Shown here in pieces: positions 44,601 to 58,099 of a stretch of DNA of 64,000 nt. Location of the stretch: positions 22,862,316-22,926,315 of the forward strand of contig NC_135219.1 in the NCBI RefSeq assembly GCF_052324685.1. Reading direction: 5' to 3'. Source of the DNA: Brachyhypopomus gauderio (lineage: Eukaryota; Chordata; Actinopteri; Gymnotiformes; Hypopomidae). The notes beneath the pieces are model-generated. The model ran no database searches. It was not told the origin of the DNA and saw only the letters and a program-made list of their open reading frames with translations. Within the stretch, counting starts at the first letter, position 1; every line of letters starts with the position of its first letter. The translations under genes and the position numbers were made by a program.

Positions 44601-47600
44601 CAAAATACAATAATAAATAACTGTAAATTGTACATCTTAATATAATAGTTTGACCATTGGGCCTAAAAACACAAATTCATATAATATATAAATTTATATT
44701 ATTATAATATAATAACCCTGCTCCTAGCTTGGTTATGAACAACCCCCAGCAAACAGTGTTTGTACATGAGTCACAGAGCTAAATCTTTTCCACGTTTGAT
44801 AATTTTGCGAGCTAAACGTGCGCACTTTAGCCAGTCCGTCTATTTCGCGGCAATGTAACGATTCTCGGTTAGGGGCTGGATAGTCTGCCGCTGATATTCT
44901 GCCGCCGACAGTGGGACTGGTCAGAACCTGGGCATTGATAAAATAAAATAAATATATCTCTTTTTCCAATAACTGCTATACGAACAGGCTCCTCTATATC
45001 ATCAAAACCGTTCATTTTTGCGGACTTTGAGAGTGAAAAACGAGACATATTTTAACAAAGTAAGCTACATGAAATGCCGGGCGGCTCAACAGGTCGCGTG
45101 CTATGATGTTTACATTCCGTATCTGGTGGTGCACTGTGATTGGATGAGTGGAGATGTGGCGTACTGCGGGAAATCAGGATTGGCGATTGTTGCATTTTGG
45201 AAGGAAAGAGAGAAAGCAGGGCAGTATTACACGGCGGATGTGGCGTTTTGATAAAAATTGAATATTGGCTTTTCAAGAGTGGTCACATACCATTCTGATT
45301 CTAACTCTTTTTTTTTTAACTGCATTTATCGCGTTTCGGAACCAAACTCTTCATATATTCTGGCATCAAGGCATTGATATGTAGTTAATAATAATAGACC
45401 CAGTAAATGTCATTTACCTAACATACAGGGAGGATCCAGCTTTAAAACCCTATTATGCAGAAGCGCCCCCTAGTGGGCCCGCCGGCGGGCCCAGCTCCTT
45501 TACGGCGATATAAAACATATTAAACATTAATGAATCTCCGAACAAAAGCGCTTAAATCAAAATTTCCTATCCCATCTACATGCCTACCGAGTTTCAGCCG
45601 TCTACGTGCAGCCGATCGCGAGATATCCGGCTTTGAAGTTGACCACAAAAGTGCACCCCGCGAGGGGGTCTCCCGACATATCCGTTTACAAAACATATTT
45701 ATGTTGTGAAATGTCTTAATGTTTTGTCACCTAAAAATCGTTTACTAATAAGGCTTTAATTTAAGACCTTAACAGCGTAGATCCGTTGTGGTTAAGTACC
45801 TTAAAAAGCTTGCTCACCTCACTGCAAAATTTTCCAAAATCCGCTTCCTGAATGAGACACTCCGACAAATCTGCCCCCTAAGCGTCACAGAAGCATTCTT
45901 AACGCTGATTTGACCCCTCATTACAAAGCTGCAGCGGTTCTGCTTTGATTTGAGTGGTTTTTATTGGTCTAAAGTGGGGTAGTGACTTTGAATGACAGGT
46001 TTTACAACCTCTCCCACGGCGAGGTGCGAAGGGGAGGGGGGGAGGGTGAACCAATAAGCCCACAGAGACAAGCTGGAGCCTCAGAAGTGATTGAAAGCTG
46101 TTCTAACCAATAGTGTACATCCTTCCGAAGCTAACCAGCCCTCATATGACATGATTGGTCAAGTATATTTTTAAATTGAGCCCTCGGAAACTGGCGCTTC
46201 ATTTCCAATTTCGGCCGCTAGCATAGCAACATAAGCTAACCCTTTGCTAACCTAAGCTAAGCTCCCCAGAACACACTGTTCGGCGAAACTGAAGCAGCCA
46301 TGGATTATTTTGTTCGTTTTTATGCGGATTGTGGATACTTTTGAACATAAACGGATTACTTTGTGTGGAATATATGAGCAATTTTCGGAATTTTCGCCAA
46401 CCCGGAAGTGAGACGGTACACCGGCTACGACGCGATTCTACGTACTGTGAGTAACAATGGATAATTTTTCATAAGCGATATTGTACAAAATATATATTCT
46501 AATACTAAACATTAACTAAGCGTTAGATTATAAACAGTTTTAGAGCGTTTGAGTGCTGCAGCACTCTGTATCGTGTCGGATGCTACCGGAGTTGGCTACG
46601 GTAACCTAGCTTATGCTGTCGGACTATATTGGACATAAATATGATATCATAACGTTCATATTTGGACATGAAATTTAGTCATTGGAATTTTCTGGTCTTG
46701 CTGTAATATGTGCAGCATTGTTGTTTGTCGTAGCTCCTCGGTTTCGTGTAAGGAATTTGTTGGCATGTTAGCTTAGTTGGCTAATGGTGTGTGTCGGGTG
46801 TGGCATATTTAGACATGGGTGTGGTGCACTTGACATACCTTGGATAAAGCTGAATAACTTTTCAATGCTTGCATGGATTTGCTCCATTTTTTCTGTGTTG
46901 TTAGAAAAGACCCTAGCGAAATTTATTGTAATTTCTGATACCACATTTGAATAACTATGTGAATATACATTCCAGTCATGTTCAAGTTCAAGTCAGCATT
47001 TGTGACATTCCTGGCATATTAGCATCTGCAATAGAGGCTCTAAAATAAACCAAATTATGTGAATATGATACTGAAGTGTATTAATATGTTCCCCCAACTG
47101 CCTACTTCAGTTTGAGCCATGAATGATAATTTTCCTATATGTACAACTTGAGATATCTAGTTTTAATGTGAACTATGTCAAAAATGTTAAAAATGGCCAC
47201 CAGGCGTGCGAATCTGCAGTATAAGGTTAAACTGGGCAAAATTTGTGTTTCTTTGGTCATTCAATACTTGTATAGTATTGTTGTATGTACTTGTACTTGA
47301 CGGATATAGTGGGTATGGGCAGTTGCACTTGGGCTGACAGACTCTTTATTTTTCAGATGATGAACTCCCTGCGCCTCTTGCGTAAAAGAGTGGCTAAGAA
47401 GCGGGCTAAGGTGAATGCAAGTGGCAGAGAAGCAATGTTGCCTCCACTCACCAAACCTGCTGGCCGAGAGCCACTCCGTGCCTTCAGGCCTGCCAAAGGT
47501 GAGCTCACTCTTTTGCTCTCCTGGAAATGGCATCCAAACCATTTGTTGCAGCAACAACAACAAAAAAAGTAAAAGAAAAAAGTATTAAAAAAGTAAAAAC

Positions 47601-50600
47601 TGCTTTGAAAGCCCTATACTACAAACAAAAAGCCCCTGCTGATCCTCTTGTACATTGCTATACCTGCACCCATTAACATTGTTTTTCTGCACCATGAAGA
47701 AACCACTATGAAACCAGAAGTTATATTTGAGATTTTTGATAGAGTATGTGTTAATATGTATTGTGCTTTTCAGGATCTCAAGTGCAAAGCACCAGGGCGT
47801 CCCCTGCTGACGACATGTCTGAAGGAGTAATTGGCAGAGGTTGGAATTGGTTTGCTGTTAACACTGCATTACACAACACAATGTTTTAAATCTAGTTCTC
47901 CATGTTGAATAATGTTTTGCTGTCTTCAGGCTGATTTGACCAAAGTTGAGCTGATAGCCCTAAAAGTCCTAGTCAGTTTGTTTGGGTTCTGGTAAAGTGT
48001 GAGTGTCTTTTGTTTTATGGTGCCTGTCATGCATTTATAGCAGTTAACACTTATTGGGACACTTGTAAAGCTGCTTTGTGACAACAACTGTTGTAAAAAG
48101 CGCTATATAAATACATTTTGATTGATTGATTGATTGGTATTCCTCTCTAGATGAACTCAAACCAGGAACTCCCCGGAAGGATCCCTACTCGCAGCAGACT
48201 TTACGGCCCTTCTCCAAACCAGACCTCGCTCTCGCTCAGAGCTTCAGTCTGCTTAGCTCTGATGACTGGTAAGTCACACCTGCAAAATTCTGAAGCATTT
48301 GGCTAGGGCAGGTTAAACAGCAAGTCATTTATGGTGTTCTGCATATATGGTAAGTATGCATGTATTTAGTGAAGTTTTTTCCTCTTTGTCCCTTTTCTTG
48401 TAGCATTTTTTCTTGCAGTAGCCGATGGTTACAGTGTGTGTCTATGTCCAATATCTTTATACAGGGAGAAGAAAATTGAAGGGTTGATGTTAATCCGTAG
48501 ATTGGCTCAGCATCACTCTGATGTGCTTGGCAGCAGGCTTCATGAGGTCTGCATTGTTCTTATTCAAGAGGTAAGCCACTAGATTTGCTGACTGTGTATC
48601 GGTCTGAATGTACATATTACAGGTGATGTTGCTGACAAAGTCAAGTCAGAGTTAGCATAGCACTTTGAAATTCCTTTTTTATAAAAACATTTCTCATCTA
48701 ATTGAAATTCAGATGGCATAGCTAACTGTAATTAGTGATTAAGGTATTTCCGCCTACATAACACATTGCAGTGGTGGATTATACTTATTACGATGGCGGT
48801 GGCAGTGTTGGATGTGGCTGAAATGAGCTGGAACGTTGTCTTTCCTGCAGGTGCTGCACCTGCGCTCTGCCGTGTCCCGCATGGCGGTGGTGTCCTTGAG
48901 GGAGTTGTACTCCAGCCTGCAGAAAGGGATGGACCAGGAAGTGGAGGCTACAGCTAAGGTCCTCCTCCACAAAGCAGCGGAGTCCAATGCCTTCATCAGG
49001 CAGGACGTGGACACAGCTCTGGACAGCATGGTGCAGAACTGCACCCCCATTCGGAGCATGAACGCCCTTCTCGCTGGAGGACTCTGGTCAGTTAGCCTGC
49101 AGTGAGCTTTAAACTGAGGCTTTCAGATAATTTTTACTTCTCCATTGTTCTTTCAAAATATTGCCCTGGCCTATATCAATCAGGGTGGCCACGGGTCCTT
49201 AAAAAGTCTTAAATGGTATTAAGTTTAATTTTTGTCAAATAAGGCCTTGAAAAGTCTTATTTTGTCTTAAATTTTCAACCAAAATATCTTAAATTTGCGG
49301 AGCTAAATTTAGGGAGGAATAATTCCGTCAGCCATGTGTTGAAATTCGGGGGCGGATATCGGTAGATTCCAAATAAAATTAAATAAAATTCCAAATAAAA
49401 TTAAAGCCAACTCGCAAGATCATACACGTTAAAATAAAGCACAAAAACTAATAATCAGTTAGTTTTTGTGCTTTATTTTAACGTGTATGTTCTTGCGAGT
49501 TGGTTTTAATTTTATTTGGAAAACAGTATTAAAAAGTCTTAAAATGTCTAAATTTTCACTTGGTCAAACCTGTAGACACCCTGTCAATATTTTTAGTTAT
49601 TTATCCTCTTGTTTATTCTTTTTATTGTGTTCCATCTCCGCTCTGCTGATCCAAACTGCCCTTCACACCACTTAAAGAATAGGCTAGTTAGCTAGCTCAC
49701 AGAGGACATGCAAACATTTTCTGTTTAAAAATTACAGATGTACAATAACTGGTGCAAACTAAGCCATCAAATAGAATATGATCATTTGGTTGTGCACTTA
49801 GATCATACATAAGGGTATTAAGTTTCTTTTTAGAAGCTAAAAGTTGTACTGTATACATTGATTGGATGGATTAATAGTTATTACCTTCTTTTTTTGAATG
49901 CCCTAATTGTTTTCCTTCTGTTTTCCTCAAAAGTCATCTGAATGCTGCAGTAAGAAAGTGTACTGCTCGGCACTTGGCTACTTTGGTAGAGAAGATTGGT
50001 GCAGAGCGAATTATTCCTGCAGTCTCCAAGTTGGCACAGGACTCTTCCCAAGAAACCAGGTTAGTACTGGGATCAGAACGAGGATTCTACAAGGCTTATT
50101 CAGTTTCCCAGATAGTAATAAATGGTCGGTATGCTGTGAGTCACGGGTCTCTCACTCACGGTTCTCTCCTGTTTTGGGGTCTGTTCTTCGTCTCAGGCGC
50201 TTGGGCCGGCGTATGCTGCTGTTCCTGTCCTCCCACCATGATTTTGATAAGATGGTGGAAAAGTACATCCCTGCCAAAGACCTGGCAACCATCAGGGACA
50301 CTGTCCACACTCTGAAATCCAAGGTAGCGATTCATGTTTGGATACATGATGAGGATTTTTTATCCCATTCAGCCACTATGCCCCATGTTTACTCACTAAA
50401 CAAAGCTTATTCACAAAACTTTTAGGTGAAACAGACTGCAATAAAAAAAAACCATCTAAACTGTGATGGTAGACATATATTGTAAACAAATAATAAAGTA
50501 CAGGGCAGTGCGTGGCACCACACATTGTATTTACAGTAAGGCATGCACAGTGTAGTCCCAGACCCAGTAGTTAAAGGACAGAGCATAGTTCAAAATGAAC

Positions 50601-53600
50601 CGGCTTGAAACCTTTGGGATAGAATCAAAGTATGAAGCAATATGTGGACTTCAATATCATCACTCCATGTTTTGTGGTGATTTGTACGTGTGTATTCCCA
50701 GGAGAGGACAAAGGTGTCTAGGATTCCAAGATACAAGATGTGTCTCCCTCGTCTGGAGCAGCAAGAAGCTCCAGCCGCACAGGTGGAGCATCAGAACACG
50801 CAGCGAATGAAGCGCAGCCTTAGACACACGGTGAGGGACGTGAGCCCAGACGACGCGGCACCTCTGAAAGGTAACGGCTGACTTCGGCGAATGCTCCCCT
50901 CCTGTTTCTTGAGAACCTTACATTACCGCTTACCCGTGAACCTCTTTCCCATCAGACCTGCAGCTGAACAGTAGTCTTCCAGCACAGACTAAGACCGGTG
51001 TCATCCTGGATGATTTGCCCTCAAGCTCCAGAAACGCACGCACCCCCAGAAGTCCCGTCAAAAGTTTGAGTCCTCCGCTTCATCCCAGCCCCCCCACGGC
51101 TGTCCCTACTAAAAACATGCTGCCACGACGCAGACGAGGTACCAGACTGATCAGAGCATGTCCGTCCCTTTCAAACAGTTCTGATGAGTGTTGCCTGCTC
51201 TTCAGCACTTCATGTGTGATCACTGCACTTGCATGTAAATTGCTTTGCTGTTAACACTGCATTACACAACAATGTTTTAAATCTAGTTCACCACATTGAA
51301 TAATGTTTTGCTGTCAGCCTTCAAGCTGATTTGACCAAAGTTGAGCTGGTAGCCCTAAAAGTCCTAGTCAGTTTGTTTGGGTTCTGGTATTCTTCTCTAG
51401 ATGAACTCAAACCAGGACCTCCCAGGAAGGATCCCCACGAGCAGCAGACTTTACGGACCTTCTCCGATCCAGACCTCGCTCTCGCTCAGAGCTTCAGTCT
51501 GCTTAGCTCTGATGACTGGTAAGTCACACCTGCAAAATTCTGAAGCATTTGGCTAGGGCAGGTTAAACAGCAAGTCATTTATGGTGTTCTGCATATATGG
51601 TAAGTATGCATGTATTTAGTGAAGTTTTTTCCTCTTTGTCCATTTTCTTGTAGCATTTTTTTCTTTCAGTATCCGATGGTTACAGTGTGTGTCTGTGTTC
51701 AATATCTTCATACAGGGAGAAGAAAATTGAAGGGTTGCTGTTCATCCATAGATTGGCTCAGCATCACTCTGATGTGCTTGGCAGCAGGCGTCATGATGTC
51801 TGCATTGTTCTTATTCAAGAGGTAAGCCACTAGATTTGCTGACTGTGTATCGGTCTGAATTCTAAAATTGGCAGACACCATCAGCATGTACATATTACAG
51901 GTGATGTTGCTGACAAAGTCAAGTCAGCGTTAGCAAAGTACTTTGAAATTCATTTTTTATAAAAACATTTCTCATCTAATTGAAATTCAGATGGCATATC
52001 TAACTGTAATTAGTGATTAAGGTATTTCCGCCTACATAACACATTGCAGTGGTGGATTATACTTATTACGATGGCGGTGGCAGTGTTGGATGTGACTGAA
52101 ACGAGCTGGAACGTCGTCTTTCCTGCAGGTGCAGAACCTGCGCTCTGCCGTGTCCCGCATGGCGGTGGTGTCCTTGAGGGAGTTGTACTCCAGCCTGCAG
52201 AAAGGGATGGACCAGGAAGTGGAGGCTACAGCTAAGGTCCTCCTTCACAAAGCAGCGGAGTCCAATGCCTTCATCAGGCAGGACGTGGACACAGCTCTGG
52301 ACAGCATGGTGCAGAACTGCACCCCCATTCGGAGCATGAACGCCCTTCTCGCTGGAGGACTCTGGTCAGTTAGCCTGCAGTGAGCTTTAAACTGTGGCTT
52401 TCAGATAGCAACAACAGTCACAAGAAGCTAACAAAGCACTGATTTTGGCTGCTGTTTTTACTTTTCCATTGTTATTTCAAAATATTGCCCTGGCCTATAT
52501 CAATATTTTTAGTTATTTATCCTGTTAAATATTATTTTTATTGCATTCCACCTCCTCTCTTCTGATCCAAACTGCCCTTCACACCGCTTAAAGAATAGGC
52601 TAGTTAGCTAGCTTACAGAGGACATGCAAACATTTTCTGTTTAAAAAATACAGATGTACACTCACTGGTGCAAACTAAGCCATCGAATAGAATATGATAA
52701 TTTGATTGTGCACTTAGATCATACATATGGGTATTAAGTTTCTTTATAGAAGCTAAAAGTTGTAGGCCTACTGTATACATTGATTGGATGGATTAATAGT
52801 TATTACCTTCTTTTTTTGAATGCCCTAATTTTTTTCCTTCTGTTTTCCTCAAAAGTCATCTGAATGCTGCAGTAAGAAAGTGTACTGCTCTGCACTTGGC
52901 TACTTTGGTAGAGAAGATTGGCGCTGGCCGCTTATTGTCTGGGGCGAAAGACGTCATAGCGAGAATTATCCCTGCAGTCTCCAAGTTGGCACAGGACGCT
53001 TCCCAAGAAACCAGGTTAGTACTGGGATCAGAACGAGAATTCTACAAAGCTTATTCAGTTTCCCAGATACTAATCTTTTGCTGATTCTTTTAGTCTCCTA
53101 GTCTGATACTCTGAAGTCAGCAAATGCTGCTAAATTGTAGAGTAATAGAAGCACTATCATGTTTTCTACACACAGACGGCCTTGTAAAATTGTGACCTGG
53201 TAAGATAAATGGTCGGTGTGCTGTGAGTTACGGGTCTCTCACTCACGGTTCTCTCCTGTTTTGGGGTCTGTTCTTTGTCTCAGGCGCTTGGGCCGGCATA
53301 TGCTGCTGTTCCTGTCCTCCCACCATGACTTTGATAAGATGGTGGAAAAGTGCATCCCTGCCAAAGACCTGGCAACCATCAGGAACACTGTCCTCACTCT
53401 GAAATCCAAGGTAGCGATTCATGTTTGGATACATGATGAGGATTTTTTTTTTATGCCATTCAGCCACTATGCCCCATGTTTACTCACTAAACAAAGCTTA
53501 TTCACAAAACTTTTAGGTGAAACAGACTGCAATAAAAAAACCATCTAAACTGTGATGGTAGACATATATTAGGGTGCCCGCCAAACCAATGTAAAAAATT

Positions 53601-56600
53601 AAAGTTGGCAATTTTGACTGTGGTACCCTCCCAAATTGTAGTGCCAGCTTTGTTTATAAACACTGCAAAGTTTCAGAGCTGTAGGTTAATATTTACTGGT
53701 GGCTCAACATGAATAAAGTTGATACTATATGGCGAAGACACTTATGGTACCTGAGTGAAGAATTAATCGCTCTTGCATTCTTTGATGGTGTGAACAGCAA
53801 CATCAAAAGAAATATGATTACTGCCCTTCAGAAAGCCGGCTCTGATGAAACTAAGCCACCAAAACGGATCGAGATTGAACCTGGTATCATTCCTGAAAAG
53901 GACCTCCAAGACTTTGGCACAAACAGAACAATATCATTCTTTCACACTCTTGGGTTGAATGCAGACTTCCTTACACAAGCAGATCCTGACACTTGGCAGA
54001 AATGTGACGACTTTCTACAAGCAAAGAAATATGTTGACAGTTTGGCCGTGGTAAATGATTGAGCAGAGCAAGCAGTAAAACTGATGCAGGACTTCAACAC
54101 TTCCAATTACAACAAATGAAGATCAGAAACAGTATCTTCTGCAGGCAGTCTTGAGCCACAGAGCCAGATATCCCGTCGCCAGGAAATCATTGTTTGCAGA
54201 GCCTGGCAGTGTTGCAGATGACATTCAGCACTAGCAGTAGCAGCACAGCATCGCAGACTGCGTGAATTTTATAATTCTTTGGACTGGCTGTAGCATAAAC
54301 TTAGTTAAAGCAGTTGTGAATTCACTTTAAAATAATACAATTTGAGTTGTGATTATATATGATAGTGCATTAATAATTTGACATTGGTTGATGAGACATA
54401 AAGTAAACATTAACTGCCCAGCACTAGCGGCTATCGTATATTAACCAATGTGTTAACTTTATACACATTGAGCCACCTTTAAATATTCAATAAAAATTTT
54501 GAAAAAATTACAGTGATTTACTATCATGCCATATAACAAACTGAGAGGGTACCACATGTGAAATTCAGAAGTTCGTTTTTGGCGGGCACCCTAACATATA
54601 TTGTAAACAAATAATAAAGTACAGGGCAGTGCGTGGCACCACACAGTGTATTTACAGTAAGGCATGCACAGTGTAGTCCCAGACCCAGTAGTTAAAGGAC
54701 AGAGCATGGTTCAAAATGAACCGGCTTGAAACCTTTGGGATAGAATCAAAGTATGAAGCAATATGTGGACTTCAATATCATCACTCCATGTTTTGTGGTG
54801 ATTCGTACGTGTGTATTCCCAGGAGAGGACAAAGGTGTCTAGGAATGCGAAGATATAAGATGCGTCAGCCTCGTCTGGAGCAGCAAGAAGCTCCAGCCGC
54901 ACAGGTGGAGCGTCAGAACACGCAACGAATGAAGCGCAGCCTTAGGCACACGGTGAGGGACGTGAGCCCAGACGACGCGGCACCTCTGAAAGGTAACGGC
55001 TGATTTCAGCGAACGCTCCCCTCTTGTATCTTGAGAACCTTACCGTACCGCTTACCCGTGAACTCTATCCCAGCTGTGGAGTCATGCGTACCTCCTCCTC
55101 AGTTTGCCAGCAGGTGAATATTTAAACAGTTAATCAAAACAACAACAACAAAAAAGTGCATCCTGATTGGAACTGCTTTGATGTTTGCAATTTTTGATGG
55201 TGTTGATGTTGGTTTAATTTGATTGCAGCCATTTTCTGTTTGGACACTATAACCCAATCCTTGTGTTTTCTCTCTTGTGTGTGTTCAGCAAAGACAGCAG
55301 CAGAGCACACATCCACAGCATTGCAGACAAGACAGAGTACGTCAAGCATCTCAAGGCCCTGCTGGGTTCAAAAGACTTCAGCGAGCCCATCAAGGGCATT
55401 GATCAGCTGGTGGCCCACTGCGAGGACAACCCATATATGGTCGTGGGCAACATGTTCCTGGTAACACATTTGAACTGAATAGATTTTTAATGTTTTCAGT
55501 AGCTTTCAGAAGTGATCTGTATGGGGGGTCATACGTTGGAGAACATTAAATGCTGGCACATCTGAAGAAATGTCAAAAGCTTAGATGCTTCAGAGTAGAA
55601 AATATTACAACAATCAGTTTTAACTATTACAGTGGAGGGCAGTCGTGTCCATTGTTAGTGTGAGCTTGTTTTACAATGTATGTGAAGATTTCACCCAAGC
55701 GTATCCTTGAAATTGCATTAAACCAAAGAATCCAAGTGAATGACTTATGAAAAAATCAGTCGGTTGAAATGAAAGGGCTTGAAATCAAATCAGCTCCAGG
55801 GCTTAACGGCACTGATATGGTGAGTGCCTGATGAATGCATGGGCGGCTTGCTCTATACCTCTCTTCCTCTGCTACAGGTATTTGATGCTTTCAAAGCACG
55901 ACTGCAAGGTTAACCTCTATGCCTTGGAGGCCTTACAGAAGATAATCACACTGCTCAGAGACAACCTGGTCCAAGTGGTCTACATCTTAGTCCCAGCTAT
56001 AGTGGACAATCACCTCAACTCCAAGAATAACGCCATCTACATGGCAACAATAGTTGCCATTCAAGCTCTCATCAATAACCTTGGTGGGTTCTTTTCTCTC
56101 TTTACAAAACATCTTGAAGGACACATGCCACTGGGCTTTAGAAAAACAACAACAACAATGATTGTGTTCTGTTTTACCTTTGTATCTTTTGATGAAAGGT
56201 TGCTAGGTTGGGAAAAAGGTTCACACAAATCAGTAAAAGAATGTTCTTGCTCTTTGGCTAGATGTTTGTGGTGCAGATCAAATGAAAATCTCCTTTCATA
56301 TTAAGGCACAGTCCAATATAAAGAAAAAATATTTCTGTAAGACTGACAGGAGATCTTGCATTATCTGACAGCAGATAGTTAAATAATGGAGTTTACAGTG
56401 GATGTGCTTAGGCTCTTTTGTTCAATATACAGTGTCTAATCTTTTGTGGTTGTGTATACAGAAATATTCTACAAATTCAAATACATTTATCAAAAAACAA
56501 TTCTTTCAGAAAGTAATTCCACTGATATGCTAAGAGATGCCAGAGATAAAAAAAAGATAAAAGATTTACCAGAAATACTTTAATTCCTATATTAATTAAT

Positions 56601-57030
56601 AATATTTATAATATTGATAATAATCATTCCAGAGAGTTACCATAGTTACCAAATACTGTCACTTTAGTTTAATTAAATCTTTCTAGGTTAAAAAAATGCT
56701 TCTGTAATAACCCAGTGCTGTCCAGGGTTGATTTATTTATCTTTGTTCCTTTTAAATGTTCTTTTTATAGAGCTGGTTAGGGAACTCTACCCCTGCAAGC
56801 CACAACTGGTTGAGCAGAAGGTGCTTCCTCTGCTCTGGTACCTCCTGGGGACCTCCAGCAACAGTGGTACGGTCCACGGGAGGGGTGGAAGCGTGAGAGG
56901 GGCCACTGTCCACCTATGCCAAGCCCTTCATGCCCACATGGGTCCGGCGCTGCTGGACTGTGCTGCTTCCCAACCTTCCAATATCCGCAAGAGCCTAAGA
57001 GAGTTTGTGAAGAACCTCCCGATCAACTGA
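38629..57030 (+). CDS. togaram2: TOGARAM2-like TOG-domain gene with a duplicated TOG3 block, unit 2
   Basis: Exons: 38629-38723 (ATG 38636), 39258-39392, 40553-40717, 42312-42443, 42656-42799, 43497-43693, 47357-47498, 47774-47839, 48151-48268, 48465-48570, 48851-49086, 49934-50059, 50197-50323, 50702-50870, 50956-51138, 51401-51518, 51716-51821, 52129-52364, 52856-53014, 53284-53410, 54823-54992, 55074-55113, 55289-55460, 55878-56083, 56771-57030. The intron before 47357 is about 1.8 kb longer than in unit 1 because of the TTAA-flanked insert. The extra base in exon 54823-54992 and the frame-breaking length of exon 55878-56083 are shared with unit 1. Coding differences from unit 1 include R to H in 51716-51821 ('LLFIHRLA'), R to H in 53284-53410 ('RLGRHMLL') and L to V in the first linker exon. 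Confidence 0.72.
39622..40835 (+). repeat. Internal duplication with deletions, unit 2
   Basis: Same mosaic as in unit 1, so it predates the array. Confidence 0.8.
40023..40198. mobile_element. hAT-type MITE, 176 bp, unit 2
   Basis: Same insertion and flanks as in unit 1; it predates the array. Confidence 0.88.
41153..41767. mobile_element. hAT-type MITE, 615 bp, unit 2
   Basis: Same element, ends and target duplication as in unit 1. Confidence 0.9.
43762..43829 (-). mobile_element. L2-type LINE/SINE 3' tail, unit 2
   Basis: Same tail as in unit 1. Confidence 0.5.
44312..45352. mobile_element. Non-autonomous DNA transposon with long inverted ends, unit 2
   Basis: Same element, one base shorter in a T run near 45308. 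Confidence 0.75.
45446..47226. mobile_element. Unit 2-specific TTAA-flanked DNA element, 1,781 bp (piggyBac- or Kolobok-like, non-autonomous)
   Basis: TTAA occurs at 45442-45445 and 47227-47230. Unit 1 has a single TTAA at 16914-16917 with otherwise identical flanks. Ends are imperfect inverted repeats of about 30 bp: left 'CCCTATTATGCAGAAGCGC', right inverted 'CCTTATACTGCAGATTCGC', both followed by a 'CCT-GTGG' motif. The left end has two extra A, so an alternative reading is 15-bp 'AACC' ends with a 2-bp AA duplication. The GC-rich start includes the palindrome 'gggcccgccggcgggccc'. No frame above about 60 codons and no transposase is visible. It lies in an intron of the TOGARAM2-like gene. 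Confidence 0.85.
48063..48135 (+). mobile_element. L2-type LINE/SINE 3' tail, unit 2
   Basis: Same tail as in unit 1. Confidence 0.65.
49181..49583. mobile_element. DNA element, 403 bp, CAGGGTG ends, unit 2
   Basis: Same insertion with the same 5-bp duplication as in unit 1, and two or more substitutions (near 49191 and 49549). Confidence 0.82.
49389..49521. repeat. Near-perfect palindrome, unit 2
   Basis: Identical hairpin to unit 1. Confidence 0.9.
51245..55073 (+). repeat. Internal 3.3-kb tandem duplication, copy B, unit 2
   Basis: Same arrangement as copy B in unit 1. Confidence 0.86.
51401..55113 (+). other. togaram2: TOG3-type exon block B plus damaged linker, unit 2
   Basis: Same exon set as unit 1 block B with the shared one-base gain in 54823-54992 and the 1,024-bp element in the preceding intron. 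Two histidine substitutions in TOG helices distinguish it from unit 1. Confidence 0.7.
53570..54593 (+). mobile_element. DNA transposon, 1,024 bp, unit 2
   Basis: Same insertion with the same 8-bp duplication. The inner frame (53709-54062) differs from unit 1 by conservative changes: V to I and E to D. Confidence 0.75.
55289..57030 (+). other. togaram2: C-terminal TOG4-type exons, unit 2
   Basis: Same three exons, with the out-of-frame middle exon 55878-56083 shared with unit 1. The final exon 56771-57030 has the same conceptual protein as in unit 1. Confidence 0.7.
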
Positions 57031-57057
57031 GAGCTGCAAGCCAGACCTCCAGACCAA

Positions 57058-57063
57058 AATAAA
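57058..57063 (+). terminator. Polyadenylation signal AATAAA, unit 2
   Basis: Same hexamer 28 bp after the stop at 57030. Confidence 0.6.
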
Positions 57064-58099
57064 GCCCAACATGGATTCTACTTGAAGATGGAGATGTTTG
57101 TGTATTTCTTACTGTGCCTGCACTTTAAATGAAAGAGAGAGGAAGAAAGTCAAACGTTTTTAACATTTTGAATTAGCAGAAAGCTAAATCCTTAAACTCA
57201 GAAGTCCTTTTAAATAAGGAGCACAGATTTTAGCGAATCACATCAGGTTTAACATGCCTAGGAGCTCTGCTCTTTTTGCATTTTGAAATACTAACACTTA
57301 TCATGATAACTGTTGTCATGGTGACTATAGATATATATTGTTCTATGATTGTTATTTTCTGTTGACATATCCTGAGGTAACTGTGCAGAATGTAATTTAT
57401 CACATGCACAAGGAACAAGGATCTATAGTCTTTTTGTTGTTTGGTATGTGTAATGTGACTTTTCAATGAGGAGTCTTAAAAAATGAAAAAGCTACGACTC
57501 ACAAAATTACTTTTGTATTCTATAGCCAGGGCTTAATTTGAGCCGGATCCTGCCGGAACAGGATCCAGGAACTCTCATTTTGAAGGGTGCGTTCTGGGAA
57601 CTGTCTGCCTTGATCCAGTAACTTTCAAGCCTACTAATTATAAGTTATGAAGAAATCTGTATGCACTTCTGCACTTAAACACTTATAAAACACATGTAAA
57701 TAATTTAAAAGTAATTTATATATACAAATTGGCTTGTTATTTTAACATTTGTGTGCCTAAGCGTTTTGTGATCCGGTGACATTGTAATTTTGTTTTGCGA
57801 TCCGGTGACATTGTTGGCCTCTGACCCCTTGTCTCATGCCGCTGTTTGCGTTCTGGCATCGTTTGATTTTCAAAGTAAGCACTGTGTATAGCTAATAAGT
57901 GTAATGGCACAGTATTAACTTAACTCATTCTAACTGTCAATAAAAGCTTGTTACTCATATGATTGCAATTATATTTCTGTATGTGCTAAAAACAATTGAC
58001 AAACACCTATAAAAACCAGAGGGCAGCAGATCATGTGAAAATATAATATTTGTGTCATTCTCAAAACTTTTGGCCATGACTGTAGACCAGGATAATGAC

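Larger units (their letters stand above)
47854..50955 (+). repeat. Internal 3.3-kb tandem duplication, copy A, unit 2
   Basis: Same arrangement as copy A in unit 1. Confidence 0.86.
48151..51138 (+). other. togaram2: TOG3-type exon block A plus linker, unit 2
   Basis: Same seven exons as unit 1 block A, with the same 33-bp shorter fourth exon (49934-50059). The intron carries the 403-bp hairpin element at 49181-49583. Confidence 0.7.
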
